This document shows, piece by piece, positions 1-7,122 of a stretch of 7,151 bases of DNA. The DNA is taken from the NCBI GenBank assembly GCA_031284665.1, contig JAITXR010000002.1:1-7151 (forward strand), given 5' to 3'. The first letter of the stretch is position 1; every line of letters starts with the position of its first letter. The notes beneath the pieces were generated by a model. It made no database searches. It saw only the letters and a list, made by a program, of their open reading frames with translations, and was not told where the DNA came from. The stretch is from Paludibacter sp. (GTDB lineage: Bacteria > Bacteroidota > Bacteroidia > Bacteroidales > Paludibacteraceae). The position numbers and the translations under genes were made by a program.

Positions 1-3000
1 TTGCAAATTCTTTCGTAAAGCAACTGGTCGGCAGGGCGAATAGTTACCGGTTTAATCAAATCTTTATTTTCTTCGCTGTCGGCTGCCCGTTCTTTTAATC
101 GCTCACGATTTTCGAGCATATTTTCAATTATTTTTTTCAACAATTCCACATTGAAAGGTTTTGAAACATAAGCATCTGCGCCGGTTTCAAATCCTTCAGC
201 CTTATCGTAATCGCCCGCCTTAGCCGAGAGCAGGATAATTGGAATTTGCTTTGTTTTTGGATTTTGTTTCAACTTGCGAGTAAGAGTAATGCCGTCGGTT
301 TCGGGCATCATCACGTCGCTCAACACAAGGTCGGGAGGCGATTTTAATATATCCATATACGCATCCTTACCATTGTCGGCAAACGCTAAGCGGTAACGGT
401 CGGCAAGTTGCTCGCCCAAAAAGCCACGAATGTCCTCCTCATCATCCACAATCATTATTTTGTAATGCGATTTTAGGCGAAATTTAGGACGATTATTTTC
501 GCTGCTCCATTCAATATTTTCTCTGACATCAAGGAAAAATCGTTGATTATCATCATTTATTATTTCGCCTTGCGACAAAGAATTAACATTATCTTCTATT
601 TCATTGCTGTTAACAAAAGCCTTGCCAAGCGGCAAAGTTACAGTAAAGCAACTACCTTTACAGTCGTTTCGATTTTGGGCGGTTAACATTCCGTGCATTA
701 GTTCCACAAGCGAGCGAGCAAGATTTAATCCAACTCCGGTGCCATTTCGGTTTTGGGCAACATTTTCGATTTGATAAAAACGCTCAAAAATCTTTTCTGT
801 TTTATTTTCTTCGATTCCCGGTCCGGTATCGAGCACTTGTACTAAAAAATTCTCGGCTTCGACGGTCAGTTTTACAATTATTTCACCATCTTGCGGCGTA
901 AATTTGAAAGCGTTTGAAAGCAAGTTAAACAGCGTTTTATCAAAATGATTTGCATCAATCCAAACATTAATATTTGGCACTTGATGTTCAAAAACAAAGT
1001 GGATATTTTGTTTTTCGGCTTGATAACCAAACGTTTGCATAATATCGTCGATAAACGCCACAAGTTCAATTTCGGCATAGCGCACCGGCATTTGACCTTT
1101 GTCGATTTTTCGCACATCCATCAGTTGATTTATCAGTTGTAAAATACGCTGAACATTTTTTTGCATTAGCGCGTAACTTTTTGCTAAAATCGGATTTTCA
1201 TTTTCGCGTATTAACTGTTCGAGAGGTGCCGAAATAAGTGTCATAGGAGTACGTATTTCGTGCGCAATATTAATAAAGAACTTGAGTTTTGCCTCCGAAA
1301 TCAGTTGCTCGTGTTCGCGTTTTATTCTCTCGTTTTTATTTTCGCGGCGGCGTTTTATCCAATAAAATACTGCGGAAAAGAGTAAAATTAAAATCGATAA
1401 ATACAATAATTTAGCCCAAAACGAAAGATAAGGCGGTGCGGCAATAATGATTGTGATAATTTTTTCGGTCGATGCGTTGTTATTTACTGTGGCGGTAATG
1501 TGCAGGCGGTAAGTGCCGTAATTAAGATTGGTAAAATTAATTCTATTGATGCCTCGCTCGGTAGTAATCCAAGTATTACTAAAACCTTCGAGAAAATAAC
1601 GATATTGAATTTTTTCGGCAAAACCAAAGTCGAAAGTCGAAAATTCAAATCCGGGATTATTGTCGATATAAGCCAAACGAATAGTATCGGCATCGGCAAT
1701 AAAACCGTTAAAAATTGTTATGTTTTTGGATTTTTGACCTGAAATTACCCGTTTGTCGGCAAGAAAAAGATTAGTAAGTTGAACGTTGGAAGTAGATTTG
1801 CGGTCGTTGATTTGAGCCGGAAAGAACGAGGTAACTCCGCCTGTTCCGCCAAAAAACAACTCTCCGGCAAGCGATTTGCAGGCTGAGCCCATCGAAAATT
1901 CATTACCCTGCAAACCATCAAATGAATAATAATTTGTAAAACTGCTTTCGGCAACATTCATTTTTGATATTCCCGAGTGAGTGCTAATCCACAAATCGCC
2001 TGCGCCATCGCTTTGAATTGCGCAAATCACATTACTTGGCAGCCCATCGCTAATGGTATATTTCACGGCAGTATCGGTTGTCGGATTATAGCAGGCAAGC
2101 CCTTCGGAAGTTCCTATCCACAGTTTTCCATCTTGAGCCGGATAAATACTGTAAACAACATTTCCGGGCAAAACGCCTGCTGCTACTTGCTTTTCGATTT
2201 GTCCTGTCAGCGGATTTAATTGAAAATAACCTCCATACGAGCCACAAAGAATTTTACCATTCACATCGCGACAAATACAATTTATCCAATTATTTGGAAT
2301 ATTTTTTTTCGATTCGGAGGAATAATGCTCCACAAATTGCCGAGTAGTGAGGTCAAAAACATAAATTCCGTCGCCGTTAGTTCCAATCCATAATTGGTTA
2401 TTATCATCGGCAATGACGCAGATAATTTTGTTTGATGCCGGATTTTCGTTAGCCTGTTCAAAATTATTCGGGAAATAAGTACATTTTTCTGTTTGAGCAT
2501 TGAGCAGCGCCAAACCTTGTAAATACGAGCCAAGCCATAAATCGCCGTTTTTTTCCGCCACTATCGCAAAAACCGTATTTGGCAGTTTCCCGTTAGCCGA
2601 AGTGGGCAAATAATGTTTCGCTTCCGAGTTTTTCCCCACGCGATAAACGCCATCGTTATCAGTTCCAATCCACAAATTATCGTTCTGGTCTTTGGCGAGC
2701 GACAATACGCAACTTGAACCTATTATATTACGGTTGAACGACTTACGCCCAAAATATCGGAATTGACCTGTATTTTCCTGTTCAATAAATGCACCTTTCT
2801 GAAAAAATCCCATCCAAAAATTCCCCTGTCTGTCCTGCATCAAAGCGTGAACTTTCATTTTCGACAAATCGATAGCCGTCTGTAACATTTCGCGGTCGTA
2901 CAATAAACCGGAACTTTCGGCATATATTTTCACCCCCTCACCATCCGTTCCGGCAAGCAAACGCTCATTATTGTCGAACATAATACTCTGAATTGAAAGG

Positions 3001-3758
3001 TTTTGACCTGTAACGTGCGCAATTTTTTCAAAACTATTGTTCTGCTCATTAAAACGAAAAAGCCCGTTGAGCGTTCCTACAAACAAATGCCCATACTTAT
3101 CCTCGGCAATTACCGAAATCTGATTGCTCCCAATTGTAGGCTCCCGATAAACCATAACTGCGTCGTTTATAGGATTATATAAATTCAGACCATTATATTC
3201 GGATGCAATCCAAAATCTGCCTTTGCTGTCCTCAAAAATATCGGTAAGATGCAGACTGTTAAGGCGAGCCGACAGTTCGGTTTCGATTTTTGGAGTTTTC
3301 TCGCCGTTCCGCAAGCGAATAACTCCAAGCCCTGAAGTTGACATCCAAATATCGTGATTGCGGGATTCTATTATTTTTGTAATATGCGGATTAGCGAGAT
3401 TATTGCCGTCGTAAACTTTAATTTTCGCAAAACTGTTCGACACTCGGTCGTATAAATTTAGTGCATTGATACATCCTATCCAAAATCGCCCTTGCGAATC
3501 TTCGAAAAGCGAACGCACATAATTATTGGCAATACTTGTGCTGTCGTTCTGAATATTTTTGTAGGCTTCAAAACGCACGCCATCAAAGCGATTTAACCCA
3601 TCCTCAGTGGCAATCCAAACATAATCGCGCTTATCCTGATAAATGGCATTTATCAGACTACTCGAAAGCAAATAATTATCTGTTGTATATAGAGTTCCGG
3701 TTTGTGCAAGCGAAATAATCGGGATGCAAACCAGAAAAATTGTGAGGAAACGCTTCAT
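1..3758 (-). CDS. Hybrid two-component system sensor/regulator (HTCS), 3' end cut by window edge
   Basis: This is a one-protein signalling system: a periplasmic sensor joined to a cytoplasmic kinase and response regulator. 1252 codons are visible. The ATG at 3758 directly follows an in-frame TAA and begins a signal peptide (MKRFL..., likely cleavage after SLA, residue 18). Residues about 25-670 carry 14 propeller motifs of the type LWIGT.DGL, which fits two seven-bladed propellers. A Y_Y_Y domain spans about 680-772 and a membrane helix about 780-800, followed by KRRR. The HisKA motif HEIRTPM has the phospho-accepting His833. The ATPase domain shows Asn949 (N box), DTGPGI from 977 and GTGVGL from 1006. 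The receiver domain, about 1099-1215, has DD 1105-1106, phospho-acceptor Asp1148 and Lys1200. The visible end (PADQLLYERIC) is the linker that normally precedes an AraC-type helix-turn-helix, so roughly 100 residues are probably missing. Family members usually sense glycan fragments and control polysaccharide-use genes; none is seen here, so ligand and regulon are unknown. Confidence 0.95.
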   Translation of the reverse strand, partial: MKRFLTIFLVCIPIISLAQTGTLYTTDNYLLSSSLINAIYQDKRDYVWIATEDGLNRFDGVRFEAYKNIQNDSTSIANNYVRSLFEDSQGRFWIGCINALNLYDRVSNSFAKIKVYDGNNLANPHITKIIESRNHDIWMSTSGLGVIRLRNGEKTPKIETELSARLNSLHLTDIFEDSKGRFWIASEYNGLNLYNPINDAVMVYREPTIGSNQISVIAEDKYGHLFVGTLNGLFRFNEQNNSFEKIAHVTGQNLSIQSIMFDNNERLLAGTDGEGVKIYAESSGLLYDREMLQTAIDLSKMKVHALMQDRQGNFWMGFFQKGAFIEQENTGQFRYFGRKSFNRNIIGSSCVLSLAKDQNDNLWIGTDNDGVYRVGKNSEAKHYLPTSANGKLPNTVFAIVAEKNGDLWLGSYLQGLALLNAQTEKCTYFPNNFEQANENPASNKIICVIADDNNQLWIGTNGDGIYVFDLTTRQFVEHYSSESKKNIPNNWINCICRDVNGKILCGSYGGYFQLNPLTGQIEKQVAAGVLPGNVVYSIYPAQDGKLWIGTSEGLACYNPTTDTAVKYTISDGLPSNVICAIQSDGAGDLWISTHSGISKMNVAESSFTNYYSFDGLQGNEFSMGSACKSLAGELFFGGTGGVTSFFPAQINDRKSTSNVQLTNLFLADKRVISGQKSKNITIFNGFIADADTIRLAYIDNNPGFEFSTFDFGFAEKIQYRYFLEGFSNTWITTERGINRINFTNLNYGTYRLHITATVNNNASTEKIITIIIAAPPYLSFWAKLLYLSILILLFSAVFYWIKRRRENKNERIKREHEQLISEAKLKFFINIAHEIRTPMTLISAPLEQLIRENENPILAKSYALMQKNVQRILQLINQLMDVRKIDKGQMPVRYAEIELVAFIDDIMQTFGYQAEKQNIHFVFEHQVPNINVWIDANHFDKTLFNLLSNAFKFTPQDGEIIVKLTVEAENFLVQVLDTGPGIEENKTEKIFERFYQIENVAQNRNGTGVGLNLARSLVELMHGMLTAQNRNDCKGSCFTVTLPLGKAFVNSNEIEDNVNSLSQGEIINDDNQRFFLDVRENIEWSSENNRPKFRLKSHYKIMIVDDEEDIRGFLGEQLADRYRLAFADNGKDAYMDILKSPPDLVLSDVMMPETDGITLTRKLKQNPKTKQIPIILLSAKAGDYDKAEGFETGADAYVSKPFNVELLKKIIENMLENRERLKERAADSEENKDLIKPVTIRPADQLLYERIC

Positions 3759-3762
3759 TTAT

Positions 3763-3795
3763 AATGGTTAATGATTAAAGGTCAATGGTTAATGA
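3763..3795. repeat. Direct repeat pair of a 12-bp word upstream of the HTCS gene
   Basis: The word aatggttaatga occurs at 3763-3774 and again at 3784-3795, identical in both copies and 21 bases apart start to start. The first copy begins only five bases upstream of the HTCS start codon, so it lies in the mRNA leader or the core promoter. It could be a regulator half-site pair, but the low complexity of the whole gap makes a non-functional repeat equally likely. Confidence 0.7.
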
Positions 3796-3806
3796 ATATG
3801 AAGGTT

Positions 3807-3927
3807 AAGAAGTTATCAAGCTAAAGAAGTTATCAAGCTAAAGAAGTTAAAGAAGTTAGGGAAGTTAAAGAAGTTTATAAAGTTATCAAGTTACGGAAGT
3901 TAAAGAAGTTATCAAGTTTATAAAGTC
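3807..3927. repeat. Tandem array of 14 units of 7-10 bp with core AAGTTA
   Basis: The stretch splits cleanly into 14 consecutive units: aagaagtta, tcaagcta, aagaagtta, tcaagcta, aagaagtta, aagaagtta, gggaagtta, aagaagttta, taaagtta, tcaagtta, cggaagtta, aagaagtta, tcaagttta, taaagtc. The first four units form a perfect tandem duplication of a 17-bp block (3807-3823 and 3824-3840). Units are too short and lack unique spacers, so this is not a CRISPR. The plus strand is purine-rich. The array lies 49 bases upstream of the HTCS start and could vary in length between strains by slippage. Confidence 0.85.
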
Positions 3928-3950
3928 GGAATTGTGGTTGTGTTTTTCGT

Positions 3951-4106
3951 TATTCTTAATTTCTTCATTTCTTAATTATTTATTGGCACATTGGCATATT
4001 GTTTATTGGCACATTAATTCCTAAATTCCTACATTTCTTAATTTCTTAATTGTTTATTGGCACATTGTTAATTGGCACATTAATTCCTACATTCCTAAAT
4101 TTCTTG
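3951..4106. repeat. Second repeat block: attggcacatt words and a 43-bp imperfect direct repeat
   Basis: The word attggcacatt occurs four times (3982-3992, 4005-4015, 4056-4066, 4071-4081) with one variant, attggcatatt, at 3990-4000. Around it are words such as aattcct, atttctta and attgttt. A larger unit of about 43 bp occurs at 3998-4040 and 4064-4106, offset 66 bases, with about four mismatches and no gaps. The second copy overlaps the last codons and the stop codon of the aldo/keto reductase gene. Its vocabulary is different from that of the neighbouring array at 3807-3927. Its function is unknown. Confidence 0.82.
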
Positions 4107-5513
4107 CTCACTTTCCACTCCAAATTCTTTGCCTTGTTTAAGTGTTTCAACAAATTCATCAATTCGTCGCATTTCGCGTGGAATGCGGATACGTTGCGGA
4201 CATTTTTCGAGGCATTTGTTGCAGGCAATACAATGTTCGGATTGGCGTAAAGTAGGCACTGCGCGGTCGTATTGCACAAGGAAACGACGGCGAGTAGCAC
4301 GATAATTCTTATCTTGCGAACTTGCAGGGATAGTACCTTCGTTGACCGTTTTGTTATAAAAAGCAAAAATGCCCGGTATATTCAAGCCATAAGGACAAGG
4401 CATACAATACTGACATTCTGTGCAGGAAACAAGTGGATATTTCAGATAATCGACAGCAATCGCTTTGAGCATTTTGTCCTCTTCGTCAGAAATTGGCACA
4501 AGTGGCGAATATGCGCGGATATTGTCCTGCAAATGCTCCATTACCGTCATTCCACTCAGCGAAGTAAGCACCAACGGAGGAGTGCCTGCAAAACGGAAAG
4601 CCCAAGAGGCTGCACTATCTTCGGGGCGGCGAGTTTTGAGTTGCATGAATAAATGCTGCGGCAGTTTGCCAAGTCGCCCACCAAGCAGAGGCTCCATTAT
4701 TACAGCAGGAATATTGCGCTTTGCAAGTTCCGAATAAAGATATTCAGCATCTTTATTTCTGCCAGTTGCATTTTCCCAATCAACGTAATTTAACTGAATT
4801 TGAGCAAAATCCCAATGATATTTATCGTGTTGCGAAAGCAGATAATCATAGACCTCAATATCGCCGTGATACGAAAAACCGAGATTGCGAATTTTGCCTT
4901 TTTTTCGTTCTTCTATCAGAAAATCTAACATTCCGTTTTCGATAAAACGTTTGTTCAGCGCATCCATTCCGCCTCCACCAATGCTGTGAAGTAGATAATA
5001 ATCAATCACATCCACTTGCAATTCGCGAAACGAATCGTGATACATTTTCATCGAGCCTGCGCGAGTTTGCGATGCGGCATCGAAGTTCGAAAGTTTTGTT
5101 GCAACAAAATATTTTTCGCGCGGGTGGCGTTTGAGAGCCGTTCCTGTCGCGCCTTCGCTCATACCCATAATATAGCGCGGCGAAGTATCAAAATAGTTTA
5201 CGCCGTGTTCTATCGCATAATCAACTAATTTATTTACAGCATCTTGGTCTATTTCCTGCTCGTTCGTACCTTCTTTTGGGCGGGTAGGAAAGCGCATCAT
5301 CCCGAAACCAAGCAGCGAAACTTTGTCGCCACTTGTGGGAGTTGTGCGGTAAGTCATTTTGCCAAGCGGAACTTCGTCGGTATGCAAACCATTTTGGTCG
5401 AGCAATTCCGATTTTTTTGTGTCGCAACCGTAAAAAGCAGCGGTTGAGGCTACTGCACCTGCCCCGAAAAGTTTGAGAAACGAACGGCGGTTGATATTTT
5501 TTTGTTCTTTCAT
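4095..5513 (-). CDS. Tat-exported aldo/keto reductase with C-terminal 4Fe-4S domain
   Basis: A 472-residue oxidoreductase of the aldo/keto reductase type with a ferredoxin-like tail (COG1453-like). The ATG at 5513 is chosen because it starts a Tat signal: RRSFLK at residues 9-14, a hydrophobic stretch to about 28, then GC at 29-30, a weak lipobox-like ending. The catalytic tetrad is present as Asp109, Tyr114, Lys140 and His176. MEPLLGG and the later SGMTVMEHLQDN stretch match the family's nucleotide-binding end. Eight cysteines form two motifs: 364/367/370/373 (CX2CX2CX2CP) and 428/431/434/438 (CX2CX2CX3CP), enough for two 4Fe-4S clusters. The gene follows the NapH/NapG-like gene by 56 bases and is probably co-transcribed, which suggests electron exchange between the products. 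Substrate and direction are unknown. An in-frame TTG at 5573 would add 20 lysine-rich residues before the Tat signal and is unlikely. The last codons lie inside a repeat. Confidence 0.93.
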   Translation of the reverse strand: MKEQKNINRRSFLKLFGAGAVASTAAFYGCDTKKSELLDQNGLHTDEVPLGKMTYRTTPTSGDKVSLLGFGMMRFPTRPKEGTNEQEIDQDAVNKLVDYAIEHGVNYFDTSPRYIMGMSEGATGTALKRHPREKYFVATKLSNFDAASQTRAGSMKMYHDSFRELQVDVIDYYLLHSIGGGGMDALNKRFIENGMLDFLIEERKKGKIRNLGFSYHGDIEVYDYLLSQHDKYHWDFAQIQLNYVDWENATGRNKDAEYLYSELAKRNIPAVIMEPLLGGRLGKLPQHLFMQLKTRRPEDSAASWAFRFAGTPPLVLTSLSGMTVMEHLQDNIRAYSPLVPISDEEDKMLKAIAVDYLKYPLVSCTECQYCMPCPYGLNIPGIFAFYNKTVNEGTIPASSQDKNYRATRRRFLVQYDRAVPTLRQSEHCIACNKCLEKCPQRIRIPREMRRIDEFVETLKQGKEFGVESEQEI

Positions 5514-5569
5514 AAATTTTATGAGTTTTTTTGTCTGTTTTTTTTGCTTTTTAATCTTTAATTCAGAAA
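5514..5569 (-). promoter_or_regulatory. A-rich intergenic leader of the aldo/keto reductase gene
   Basis: This gap separates the upstream stop codon (TGA, 5570-5572) from the ATG at 5513. Read on the minus strand it consists mostly of A runs and ends TAAAATTT before the ATG. There is no Shine-Dalgarno sequence, which is normal for Bacteroidota, where A-rich leaders serve initiation. No hairpin or promoter element is evident, so read-through from the upstream gene is the simplest view. Confidence 0.5.
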
Positions 5570-7075
5570 TCAAATGTATCTCTGCTGCTCAATTCCTTCA
5601 ACATAAATGGCAGCAAATGGGCGACCCGGACAGCGATTTTCGCAACCACCGCAACCTATACAGCTCTCAGTATCAACAACAGGGATTTTTAATCCGCGCG
5701 GTTTGTCAGGGTCAATCGGCACTCGACTTATCGCCCCAACCGGACAATGACGCTCGCAGTTTTCGCAATTCACTTCGTCGGTAGTTACCACACAATTTTC
5801 ACGAACCCAAACGGCTGTACCAATTTTCAAACTCGATTTTTGCTCAACCGTAATTTTTTCGATTGCTTTTGTTGGGCAAACATCGCTGCAACGAGTACAT
5901 TCCGGACGGCAAAAGCCACGCTCATACTGCATTTCGGGCTGCATAAAGCGAGCAATGTCGGTCGATGGGCGCAATACTTTGTTCGGACATACCGAAATGC
6001 AAAGTTGACAAGCCGTGCAATGTAAATCGAAAGATTTTTGATTTTTGGCGTTAGGTGGCAATAATGCTTTTTGGCGTTTAGGGATTTTTTTACCTTCAAT
6101 CTGCGCCAAACCGCCATCCACAGCACTTTCCTGCGCTTTGAGTAATGTTGCTGTGGCAACTAATGCCGATATTGTGAGAAAACTACGTTTTGATTTATCA
6201 ACAGTAATCGGAGCAACAGTTTTTGGCTTTTGACTCTGCGATTTTGCAAACGGTGCAAACTTGTACGATAATGCTTTTTTGGAGCAAGCATCCAAACAAT
6301 CGTAACAGGCAACACATCGACTACTATCAATTTTTTGTTCTTTTGAGTTGATACACTGCGATTTACATTTTAGAGCACAAGTTCCACAATGATTACAGGC
6401 AGATTTGTCAATACTGATTTTAAAAAACGAAAACCGCGAAACAAAACCTAAAATTGTGCCAACCGGACAAATAGTATTACAATAAAGTCGCCCTTTTGTC
6501 CACGCTAAATAACCAACAATCAACAGAGTAGCAACCGAAATCACAAGAACTTCGGTACTTTTTATCCATACTGCCGACGAGTAAAAAGCGTAACTGTCCC
6601 ACTGTTCGGCAAAATGTGCAAAAATATTATTTACAAGGCGATAAAGCGGCGAAAATAGATTTTCGGCAATTCGCCCAAACGCACTATAAGGCTCAATAAT
6701 AGTGGCAAAGCGCGTAAAACCGGCAAAAATCAACAGCACAAAAACGGCGAGAAATGTCCAGCGCAGCCAAGTAATTGGTTTTGAGTACTTAAAAGGTTTT
6801 TTTCGTTTCGATTTACGGTTTTTCGAAAACCACGAAACTACATCTTGCATTACTCCCAATGGACACAGCACAGAACAATAAATACGCCCAAACACCAAGG
6901 TTAGCAATACTAATGCCGTAATAATCAATGCATTAACCGCCAGAACAGCAGGCACAAACTGAACTTTTGCCATCCAGCCTAAAAAAGAATGAATTGTCCC
7001 CGTAAAATCGAGGAACAAAAGAGTAATAAATAATGATGCAATAATTGCAAGTGAAATACGAATTTTGCGAAGCAT
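5570..7075 (-). CDS. NapH-NapG-like fused membrane iron-sulfur protein (4Fe-4S binding protein)
   Basis: A 501-residue membrane electron-transfer protein. Residues 1-270 resemble NapH: hydrophobic segments at about 7-25, 41-63, 103-120 and 175-192, with YCSVLCPLG (Cys67, Cys71) and YCNTICPVG (Cys199, Cys203) after the second and fourth. Two ferredoxin-like motifs follow: 227/230/233/237, with an extra Cys241, and 254/257/260/264, both lacking the usual proline after the last cysteine. Residues 296-314 (KRSFL plus a hydrophobic run) look like a Tat signal. Residues about 345-490 resemble NapG/MauM, with motifs 353/356/359/363, 389/393/396/400, 428/437/440/444 and 472/475/478/482, each ending CP. 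In nitrate reductase systems NapH and NapG pass electrons from quinol to the periplasm. No napA or napB lies here, so the likely partner is the downstream aldo/keto reductase. That is inferred. The ATG at 7075 is the only ATG before an in-frame upstream stop. Confidence 0.9.
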   Translation of the reverse strand: MLRKIRISLAIIASLFITLLFLDFTGTIHSFLGWMAKVQFVPAVLAVNALIITALVLLTLVFGRIYCSVLCPLGVMQDVVSWFSKNRKSKRKKPFKYSKPITWLRWTFLAVFVLLIFAGFTRFATIIEPYSAFGRIAENLFSPLYRLVNNIFAHFAEQWDSYAFYSSAVWIKSTEVLVISVATLLIVGYLAWTKGRLYCNTICPVGTILGFVSRFSFFKISIDKSACNHCGTCALKCKSQCINSKEQKIDSSRCVACYDCLDACSKKALSYKFAPFAKSQSQKPKTVAPITVDKSKRSFLTISALVATATLLKAQESAVDGGLAQIEGKKIPKRQKALLPPNAKNQKSFDLHCTACQLCISVCPNKVLRPSTDIARFMQPEMQYERGFCRPECTRCSDVCPTKAIEKITVEQKSSLKIGTAVWVRENCVVTTDEVNCENCERHCPVGAISRVPIDPDKPRGLKIPVVDTESCIGCGGCENRCPGRPFAAIYVEGIEQQRYI

Positions 7076-7095
7076 AATAATAAAGTTTTGAAATG

Positions 7096-7122
7096 CAAAT
7101 ATAAAACTTTTGGATTAACAAA
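7096..7122 (-). promoter_or_regulatory. Candidate Bacteroidota-type promoter for the NapH/NapG-like operon
   Basis: On the minus strand TATATTTG (7096-7103) is an exact match to the Bacteroidota -7 consensus TAnnTTTG. A TTTG at 7119-7122 could be the -33 element, but the 15-base spacer is shorter than usual (around 19-21). Transcription would begin near 7088-7090, leaving a leader of about 14 bases before the ATG at 7075. In a region this AT-rich a chance match is possible. Confidence 0.42.

Larger units (their letters stand above)
3759..4094. other. Gene-free intergenic region filled with word-type AT-rich repeats
   Basis: This 336-base gap lies between the aldo/keto reductase gene and the HTCS gene, both on the minus strand. 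I see no coding region, no tRNA-like fold and no GC-rich hairpin followed by a T run. Nearly all of it is composed of short repeated words, listed separately. Only about 3928-3950 appears non-repetitive. The HTCS promoter should lie here, but I found no convincing TAnnTTTG element on the minus strand; the nearest match (TAAACTTG, in the array near 3915-3922) has one mismatch and is weak. Confidence 0.75.

Noticed and set aside
945..2347. Several plus- and minus-strand open frames of 65-89 codons inside the HTCS gene
   Set aside because: The continuous HTCS frame explains this DNA with conserved kinase, Y_Y_Y and propeller motifs. These are shadow frames.
1..3758. Possible frameshift in the HTCS gene
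   Set aside because: Spot translation near both ends and at several interior points gave one continuous frame with no stop and with motifs in the expected order.
3807..4106. Possible CRISPR array
   Set aside because: Units are 7-12 bp, run directly together and lack unique spacers of constant length. No cas gene is present.
4272..4652. Plus-strand 126-codon open frame
   Set aside because: It lies wholly antisense to the well-supported aldo/keto reductase gene and shows no recognisable domain.
5521..5550. T-rich stretch on the plus strand as a terminator
   Set aside because: There is no GC-rich stem before it, and both flanking genes run on the minus strand, where it reads as A runs, typical of a leader.
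5511..5573. TTG start at 5573 for the aldo/keto reductase, overlapping the upstream stop codon
   Set aside because: It would put 20 lysine-rich residues before the Tat signal. The ATG at 5513 gives a normal signal peptide length and an ordinary A-rich leader.
5570..7075. Assignment as CcoG/FixG (cytochrome oxidase assembly)
   Set aside because: It shares the CX3CP membrane motifs, but the C-terminal half is a four-cluster NapG-like ferredoxin region, not a FixG C-terminal domain, and no oxidase genes are nearby.
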